Source: Limimaricola variabilis (GTDB taxonomy: Bacteria > Pseudomonadota > Alphaproteobacteria > Rhodobacterales > Rhodobacteraceae). Taken from it: a DNA stretch of 64,000 bases. This document shows positions 59,125-64,000 of the stretch, piece by piece (position 1 is the stretch's first letter; the number at the start of each line of letters is the position of its first letter). The notes beneath the pieces were generated by a model. It was given only the letters and a program-made list of their open reading frames with translations. It was not told where the DNA came from and did not search any database. The stretch is taken from NCBI RefSeq assembly GCF_014195545.1, contig NZ_JACIBX010000007.1, forward strand, positions 62,001 through 126,000, in the 5' to 3' direction. A program made the translations under genes and the position numbers.

Positions 59125-61140
59125 TCAGAGCAGCGACTTCACCTTCTCGGCCACCGCCTCGGCGGTGATGCCGAACTTCTCGTAGAGCGTCTCGGCCGGG
59201 GCGGAGGCGCCGAAGCCCTCCATGCCGACGAAGCCCGCCTTGGGCTCGCGGCCGCGCTCGCCCAGAAGCAGGCGATCCCAGCTCTGGCGCACGCCGGCCT
59301 CGACCGCGACCCGCACCGGACCCGCCGGCAGCACGCGCTTGCGATAGGCCTCGTCCTGCGCGGCGAAGAGCTCCATGCAGGGCACGGAGACCACGCGGGT
59401 GCCGATGCCCTCGGCCTCGAGGATGTCGCGCGCCTTGACCGCGATCTCCACCTCGGAGCCCGAAGCCATGATGATCGCGCGGCGCTTCTCGCCTGCCTCG
59501 CGCAGCACGTAGGCGCCTTGCTCGGTCAGGTTCTTGGTCTTGTGCTCGTTGCGCACCGGGGCGAGGTTCTGGCGGCTCAGCGCCAGCACCGAGGGACGGT
59601 CGGAGGTCGACAGCGCGATCTCCCAGGCCTCGGCGGTCTCGACCGTGTCGGCGGGGCGGAACACGTAGGTGTTCGGCGTCGCACGCAGCATCGACAGGTG
59701 CTCGACCGGCTGGTGGGTCGGGCCGTCTTCGCCAAGACCGATCGAGTCGTGGGTCATCACATAGACCACCGGCTGGTGCATCAGCGCCGAGAGGCGCATC
59801 GCGCCACGCGCGTAGTCGGTGAAGGCCATGAAGGTGCCGCCATAGGGGCGCAGGCCGCCATGCAGCGCGATGCCGTTCATCGCCGCCGCCATGCCGTGCT
59901 CGCGGATGCCGTAATGGATGTAGCGGCCCGAGCGGTTCTCCGGCGAAAACACTTCCATGTCGCCCGAACGGGTGTTGTTCGAGCCGGTCAGGTCGGCCGA
60001 GCCGCCGACGGTCTCGGTCATCACGCCGTTGACGACGTTGAGCACCATCTCAGAGGACTTGCGCGACGCGACGGCCTTGGCGTTCTCCACGGCCTCCTTC
60101 TTGAAGGCGCGGATCTTGGCGGAGAGCGCCTTGGGCGCCTCGGCGGCGAAGGCACGCTCGAATTCCATCCGCTTGCGCTCGGACAGCGCGTCGAAGCGCT
60201 CGCGCCATTCGGCGTGGGCCTTTGCACCGCGCGCGCCCATCGCCTCCCACTGCGCCTTGACGTCAGCCGGGATCTCGAACGGACCGTGCTTCCAACCATA
60301 GGCGGCCTTGGTATCGGCGATCAGCTTCGCATCGGTCAGCGCGCCGTGGCCCTTGGCGGTGTCCTGCGCCGAGGAGCCCAGCGCGATATGCGTCTTGCAG
60401 GCGATCATCGAGGGGCGCGGATCGGCCTTGGCGGCCTCGATCGCGGCATCGATCGCCTCCGGGTCGTGGCCGTCGATCGACTGGACGTGCCAGCCAGAGG
60501 CCTCGAAGCGCTTCACCTGATCGGTGATGTCGGCGATCGACACCTTGCCGTCGATGGTGATGCCGTTGTCGTCGAAGAACACGACGAGCTTCGACAGCTT
60601 CTGCATGCCCGCGAGCGCGATCGCCTCCTGGCTCACGCCCTCCATCAGGCAGCCGTCACCGGCCATGACCCAGGTGTAGTGATCGACGATCTTCGAGCCG
60701 TATTTGGCGCGCAGCATCTCCTCGGCGATGGCGAAGCCGACCGAGTTGGCGATGCCTTGGCCGAGCGGGCCGGTGGTGGTCTCGACCGCGTCGAGATACT
60801 CGCTCTCGGGGTGACCGGCGGTCTTCGAGCCCCACTGGCGGAAGTTCTTGATCTCCTCGAGCGGGACTTCCTCGTAGCCGGTCAGGTGCAGCACCGAGTA
60901 GAGCAGCATCGAGCCGTGGCCGACGGAAAGGATGAAGCGGTCGCGATCCGCCCATTTCGGCGCCTTGGGGTCGAACTTCAGGTGCTTTTCGAACAGCACG
61001 GTGGCGACGTCGGCCATGCCCATCGGCATTCCCGAGTGGCCGGAATTGGCGGCGGCAACGGCGTCGAGGGTCAGGGTGCGGATCGCCGCGGCCTTCCTCC
61101 AATGCTCGGGATGCTTGTCGCGCAGGGCGGCGATGTCCAT
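59125..61140 (-). CDS. tkt: Transketolase
   Basis: This 671-residue ThDP- and Mg-dependent enzyme transfers two-carbon units between sugar phosphates in the pentose phosphate pathway. Visible features are the N-terminus [33 protein letters not shown], the ThDP motif [31 protein letters not shown], and the pyrimidine-domain [20 protein letters not shown]. It is divergent from the coiled-coil/zapA pair. A role in a Calvin cycle cannot be inferred, as no other such genes are present. Confidence 0.97.
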   Translation of the reverse strand: MDIAALRDKHPEHWRKAAAIRTLTLDAVAAANSGHSGMPMGMADVATVLFEKHLKFDPKAPKWADRDRFILSVGHGSMLLYSVLHLTGYEEVPLEEIKNFRQWGSKTAGHPESEYLDAVETTTGPLGQGIANSVGFAIAEEMLRAKYGSKIVDHYTWVMAGDGCLMEGVSQEAIALAGMQKLSKLVVFFDDNGITIDGKVSIADITDQVKRFEASGWHVQSIDGHDPEAIDAAIEAAKADPRPSMIACKTHIALGSSAQDTAKGHGALTDAKLIADTKAAYGWKHGPFEIPADVKAQWEAMGARGAKAHAEWRERFDALSERKRMEFERAFAAEAPKALSAKIRAFKKEAVENAKAVASRKSSEMVLNVVNGVMTETVGGSADLTGSNNTRSGDMEVFSPENRSGRYIHYGIREHGMAAAMNGIALHGGLRPYGGTFMAFTDYARGAMRLSALMHQPVVYVMTHDSIGLGEDGPTHQPVEHLSMLRATPNTYVFRPADTVETAEAWEIALSTSDRPSVLALSRQNLAPVRNEHKTKNLTEQGAYVLREAGEKRRAIIMASGSEVEIAVKARDILEAEGIGTRVVSVPCMELFAAQDEAYRKRVLPAGPVRVAVEAGVRQSWDRLLLGERGREPKAGFVGMEGFGASAPAETLYEKFGITAEAVAEKVKSLL

Positions 61141-61262
61141 GGGTGTCCTCCGGTTTGGCCTCGAAGCCGCGGGCGCGGCCCCCCTTGTCGCGGACGGTAT
61201 TGACAGGGGCCGGAGGCGAGTTCAAGCGGGCGAACGGGGGCTTGGCCGTCGATCTGGGCGGT

Positions 61263-61291
61263 TTGCGGGGCGCGCAGGCGTGGTCTAGGTT
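61263..61291 (+). promoter_or_regulatory. Candidate promoter of the coiled-coil/zapA pair
   Basis: TTGCGG (61263-61268) and TAGGTT (61286-61291) have a 17-bp spacer. The match is partial; the position, about 75 bases before the first ATG, is plausible. Confidence 0.35.
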
Positions 61292-61366
61292 TTTGCGACG
61301 CCTTGCGCGATTCGGGCGGCCGGAGCCGGTCGTCTCGGCGGCGGGGCAGGGGCAGGCAGGGGCAGC

Positions 61367-61831
61367 ATGACCGACATTACCGACTTGGAGAGCCGCCTTT
61401 CGGCGGCGCTGGACCGGATCGCCCAAGGGCTCGACCGCATCGAGAGCGCGCCGCGCGCCGATGACGGGGAGCTCGGGGCCGCGCTCGACGCGCAGCAGCA
61501 GGCCAATGCCGAGCTCGAGGGCCGCCTCAAGGCGCTGCGCGAGGAGCAGGACAGCCGCCTGGCCGCCTTCGAAGCGCGGATCGAGGCGCAGAACGCCCAA
61601 ATGGCCGATCTCGACGGCCAGCTGCAGGCGCTGCGCCGCTCCAATGCCGAGCTGCGCGAGGTCGCGAGCGAGCTGCGCGAGGCGATGGAGGCCGAGCTGG
61701 CCGACCCCGATCTGATCGACCGCGCCATGGCTGCGGAGCTGGGCGCGCTCCGGGCCGAGCGCGACGCCGAACTGGCCGAGCTGGACGCGGTGATCGCCGA
61801 ATTGAAACCCCTGGTCGAGGAGCGCGAGTGA
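61367..61831 (+). CDS. Coiled-coil hypothetical protein upstream of zapA
   Basis: This 154-residue protein is almost entirely heptad-like coiled coil, rich in Glu, Ala, Leu and Arg (LEGRLKALREEQDSRLAAFE; DLDGQLQALRRSNAELREVA). It has no signal peptide or membrane segment. Its TGA shares a base with the zapA ATG (TGATG), so the two are tightly coupled. A role in Z-ring assembly or septum organisation is therefore inferred, but no family is assigned. Confidence 0.8.
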   Translation: MTDITDLESRLSAALDRIAQGLDRIESAPRADDGELGAALDAQQQANAELEGRLKALREEQDSRLAAFEARIEAQNAQMADLDGQLQALRRSNAELREVASELREAMEAELADPDLIDRAMAAELGALRAERDAELAELDAVIAELKPLVEERE

Positions 61832-62238
61832 TGCCGCAGGTCGAGATCACCATCGGCGGGCGGGGTTTCACCGTCGCCTGCCAGCCGGGCGAGGAGCCCT
61901 ATCTGGAATCCGCGGCCAAGCTGCTCGACGAGGAAGCGACCGGCCTCGCGAACCAGGCGGGCCGGATGCCCGAGTCCAAGATGCTGCTGATGGCAGGGCT
62001 GATGCTGGCCGACCGCACCGCCGGGCTCGAGGACAAGCTGAGCCAGGCGGAGACCTATGTGCGCCAGGTCGAGCGGCGGCTGAGCCAGACCGAGGCGGCG
62101 CTGGCCAAGGCCCGGGCCGAGCCCGAAAAGGTCAGGGTCGAGGTGCCGGTGATCCCGCACGGTCTCGTCGAGATGCTGGCCGAGATGACCGCACGCGCCG
62201 AGGCTCTGGCCGAGCGGGTGGAGAAGGCCGGGGTCTGA
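61831..62238 (+). CDS. zapA: Cell division protein ZapA
   Basis: This 135-residue protein stabilises and bundles FtsZ filaments at midcell. The globular N-terminus reads PQVEITIGGRGFTVACQPGE, then EEPYLESAAKLLDEEATGLA, and a C-terminal coiled coil follows. It is longer than E. coli ZapA (109 residues) by a C-terminal extension. ATG at 61831 overlaps the stop of the coiled-coil gene; a GTG one codon earlier is possible. The position divergent from tkt matches other alphaproteobacteria as far as I recall. Confidence 0.9.
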   Translation: MPQVEITIGGRGFTVACQPGEEPYLESAAKLLDEEATGLANQAGRMPESKMLLMAGLMLADRTAGLEDKLSQAETYVRQVERRLSQTEAALAKARAEPEKVRVEVPVIPHGLVEMLAEMTARAEALAERVEKAGV

Positions 62239-62317
62239 CCTCAGCCATTTGCAGCGCGGCCGTCGAAACTTCGGCGGCTGCGTTACGACCGAGGCGGCTT
62301 TGGCCGCGCTCCCGATT

Positions 62318-62863
62318 TCAGAGAGGCTTCACGAGGCGATGAAGCACATGGCCGAGGCCGTGTGCATTGTCCTCCTTGGTGACCCCGGTCGCAGTAAACC
62401 CCACACGCTCCCAAAACGCGCGCCCCCGTGGATTTGCCTCCAGCACGCCCACATACAGCTTGGTCGCCCCGTCCGAGCGCGCGAGCCGTTCGATCTCTGA
62501 CAGGAGCGCGGTTCCGTGCCCGACCCCTTGGGCCCATGGACCGATGATCATCAGGCCTAGATAGGCATCGCTGTCCGTGGGGAAGCCGTAATGCAGCTCG
62601 GCCAGCCCCGAGAGCCGGCCGCCCAGGAACAGCCCCAGAAACCGGGAGCGATCGATGTCGCATCCCGGCGCGCCGGCGGTGAAGAATTCCTCCGCCTTTT
62701 CGTGGGCGTCCGGACGTCCTCCTTCTGCGAGGACCCAGTAGTCAGGCGCCTGCATATAAAAGGCGGCAACCTGATCCAGGTGCTCCGCGATATTCAGCGC
62801 CGTGAAGCGAACTGCGGCGCCTCGATCCTCTGTCATGCGAAGAAATCCCGTAAGCGCATTCAT
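62318..62863 (-). CDS. GNAT-family N-acetyltransferase
   Basis: This 181-residue acetyltransferase contains LGLMIIGPWAQGVGHGTALL (strand 4 and the acetyl-CoA loop) and VGVLEANPRGRAFWERVGFT followed by ATGVTKEDNAHGLGHVLHRL. The middle segment RLSGLAELHYGFPTDSDAYL is typical of the FtsZ-distal accessory GNATs found scattered in proteobacteria. The start is either 62863 or M10 at 62836; neither ribosome site is decisive. The substrate is unknown. It converges on zapA. Confidence 0.85.
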   Translation of the reverse strand: MNALTGFLRMTEDRGAAVRFTALNIAEHLDQVAAFYMQAPDYWVLAEGGRPDAHEKAEEFFTAGAPGCDIDRSRFLGLFLGGRLSGLAELHYGFPTDSDAYLGLMIIGPWAQGVGHGTALLSEIERLARSDGATKLYVGVLEANPRGRAFWERVGFTATGVTKEDNAHGLGHVLHRLVKPL

Positions 62864-62910
62864 GCGGTCCCATCGAGCTGGCGTCTGACAACCACTCCCG
62901 ACGGGGCATG

Positions 62911-62943
62911 AAAAAGGCCGCGCACCCGGTGGGGTGCGCGGCC
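62911..62943 (-). terminator. Terminator of the purL-bolA-grxD run
   Basis: A 12-bp stem GGCCGCGCACCC/GGGTGCGCGGCC with a four-base loop is followed by TTTTT on the minus strand, 20 bases after the grxD stop. Confidence 0.8.
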
Positions 62944-62963
62944 CTTTCGCGTCGGTATCCGGC

Positions 62964-63338
62964 TCAGCCCTTGTTGGCTTCGCGGATCTTCTCGGCGGCG
63001 TCCTTGTCGAAAGCCACGCCGTTCTGCGCGAAGAGCTGGTCGAGCTCGCCCGACAGGGTCATCTCGGTGATGATGTCACAACCACCGACGAATTCGCCCT
63101 TCACGTAGAGCTGCGGGATGGTCGGCCAGTCGGAGTAGTCCTTGATGCCCTGACGGATCGCGTCGTCGGCCAGCACGTTCACGTCCTGGTACTCCACGCC
63201 CATGAAGTTCAGCACGCCCGCGACGCGGCTGGAAAAGCCGCATTGCGGCATGGTCTTGGTGCCCTTCATGAACAGCACCACGTCATTGGCGGTGACGGTC
63301 TCGCGGATCTGGGTCTGGGCGTCGGCGGTCTCGGCCAT
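62964..63338 (-). CDS. grxD: Monothiol glutaredoxin, Grx4/GrxD type
   Basis: This 124-residue protein carries the CGFS active site (KTMPQCGFSSRVAGVLNFMG) and the glutathione-binding WPTIPQLYVKGEFVGGCDII. Monothiol glutaredoxins bind a [2Fe-2S] cluster with glutathione and pass it on, often as a heterodimer with BolA. The bolA gene lies directly upstream, 78 bases away, which supports a Grx-BolA complex. The length is normal. Confidence 0.96.
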   Translation of the reverse strand: MAETADAQTQIRETVTANDVVLFMKGTKTMPQCGFSSRVAGVLNFMGVEYQDVNVLADDAIRQGIKDYSDWPTIPQLYVKGEFVGGCDIITEMTLSGELDQLFAQNGVAFDKDAAEKIREANKG

Positions 63339-63416
63339 CGTCGTCTCCTGGGAATGGGGGCACCGCTGGCGCGGCGCGAAATGGGGCGGCCGCGGCGACG
63401 CGGCACAAGGTGGGGG

Positions 63417-63659
63417 TCAGTCGGGCGCCTTGGTGGTCAGCGCCAGCGCGTGCAGATCGCCCGAGGGGCCGTCCATCCGGCCCTTCAAAGCGGCGTAGAC
63501 GGCGCGCTGCTGCTGCACCCGGTTCTTGCCGCGGAAGCTCTCGTCGATGATCTCGGCGGCGTAGTGATTGCCGTCGCCGGCAAGGTCGGTGATGGCGATC
63601 TTGGCCTCGGGAAAGGTCTCGCGGAGCAGATCCTCGATTTCCTGCGCGCTCATCGCCAT
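63417..63659 (-). CDS. bolA: BolA family protein
   Basis: This 80-residue protein has the BolA fold: MSAQEIEDLLRETFPEAKIA, then GDGNHYAAEIIDESFRGKNR, with the conserved His-containing end DGPSGDLHALALTTKAP. It pairs with monothiol glutaredoxin to hold a [2Fe-2S] cluster and is encoded between purL and grxD. The start at 63659 follows GAGGACG; M3 at 63653 is an alternative two codons later. Confidence 0.94.
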   Translation of the reverse strand: MAMSAQEIEDLLRETFPEAKIAITDLAGDGNHYAAEIIDESFRGKNRVQQQRAVYAALKGRMDGPSGDLHALALTTKAPD

Positions 63660-63751
63660 GGGTCGTCCTCGCTTGCTTCGTGTCGTCTCAGATGTAGGCA
63701 GCGCCCCGGCGGCACGCAAGCCCGCCGCCGGGGCAGCCGGAGGCCGCGCGG

Positions 63752-64000
63752 TCAGACCGCGAGCTCGGCCTCGGCGTCGGGAATGTGCAGCGCGGTCTCG
63801 AAGGCGGTGCGATAGAGCTCCGACAGCTCCGCCAGCGGCGCGGTGGCGCCGCCGAGGCTGACCGTGGCGCCGCCGAAACGGCCGACCCGCGCCAGCGGAA
63901 TGCCGGCGGAGCCCGCCGCCGCCTCGAGCGCCGCGGCGCTCTCCTCGTCGGCGGCGATCAGGTAGCGGCCCTGATCCTCGCCGAACAGCGCCGCCGTGCC
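63752..64000 (-). CDS. purL: Phosphoribosylformylglycinamidine synthase, C-terminal end (partial)
   Basis: The last 82 residues are in the window, reading [20 protein letters not shown] near the start and [18 protein letters not shown] at the end. [11 protein letters not shown] is the family motif of the C-terminal ATP-binding-like domain of PurL, which makes formylglycinamidine ribonucleotide in purine synthesis. The gene runs off the window edge. bolA and grxD follow on the same strand, an arrangement common in Rhodobacterales. Confidence 0.88.
   Translation of the reverse strand, partial: GTAALFGEDQGRYLIAADEESAAALEAAAGSAGIPLARVGRFGGATVSLGGATAPLAELSELYRTAFETALHIPDAEAELAV

Noticed and set aside
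62239-62317. Possible 6S RNA gene after zapA, as in some proteobacteria.
   Set aside because: Only about 80 bases are available before the converging acetyltransferase gene, too short for 6S RNA.

Overview
The window is a high-GC alphaproteobacterial chromosome segment, most likely from Rhodobacteraceae (Rhodobacterales). The gene content supports this: 5-aminolevulinate synthase (C4 haem route), a dctPQM-type TRAP transporter, a bactofilin/LytM pair, an RF2 gene without programmed frameshift, a GTTC-N7-GTTC LexA box before uvrA, and a purL-bolA-grxD run. About 62 protein genes, one interrupted gene and four tRNA genes (Val-CAC, Val-UAC and two identical Asp-GUC) are supported. I see no rRNA, CRISPR array, prophage or insertion sequence. 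Most of it reads as core chromosome.

Layout. 1-2.4 kb: end of a TRAP transporter operon. 2.4-6.2 kb (minus): tpiA, a gene broken by one amber codon, an A-type Fe-S carrier, an MscS channel and a DUF59 SUF-associated protein. 6.4-7.8 kb (minus): an arsR-aquaporin-arsC operon with overlapping genes. 7.9-13.4 kb: tgt, an acetyltransferase, an Old Yellow Enzyme and lon. 13.5-17.5 kb: tRNAs, a nucleosidase, soxR with a divergent small gene behind a SoxR-type promoter, a phosphatase and a pirin. 17.7-25.3 kb: dipeptidase, hemA, rodZ-like gene, ispG, an SH3/DUF1236 protein, an acetyltransferase and a DsbA-like protein. 25.4-32.4 kb: aminotransferase, amidase, methyltransferase, PBP1a and prfB. 32.9-36.3 kb (minus): LytM peptidase and bactofilin, then Bcp and DUF455. 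36.3-47.8 kb: an AsmA-like giant, queA, MFS transporter, DUF924, lpd and uvrA. 47.9-51.8 kb (minus): a secreted protein, a YbdK-type ligase, a cupredoxin and mmsA. 51.9-56.2 kb: LysR regulator, CBS protein, coaD, L,D-transpeptidase and extensin-like protein. 56.2-64 kb: an acetyltransferase cassette between inverted repeats, gap, a tiny membrane protein, DoxX, tkt, a coiled-coil gene with zapA, another acetyltransferase, grxD, bolA and the end of purL.

Themes. Several genes build or remodel the envelope: PBP1a, AmiC-type amidase, LytM peptidase with bactofilin, L,D-transpeptidase, extensin-like LAS protein, RodZ-like protein, AsmA-like protein and ZapA. A second group handles redox, metal and Fe-S stress: SoxR, the ars operon, Bcp, DUF455, the A-type carrier, DUF59, Grx4 with BolA, and the cupredoxin. 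Three central-carbon genes (tpiA, gap, tkt) are present but dispersed.

The most interesting signals are: (i) a near copy of the SoxR/soxS promoter architecture, with a 19-bp spacer, driving an unknown 85-residue protein divergent from soxR; (ii) a lower-GC acetyltransferase gene between 43-bp inverted hairpin repeats; (iii) a 47-residue membrane protein whose start codon overlaps that of the divergent DoxX gene; (iv) an otherwise intact 120-codon gene cut by one TAG; and (v) the arsenic operon built on an aquaporin rather than ArsB. No wholly new system is proven here. These are leads, and all family assignments come from reading motifs, not from database searches.
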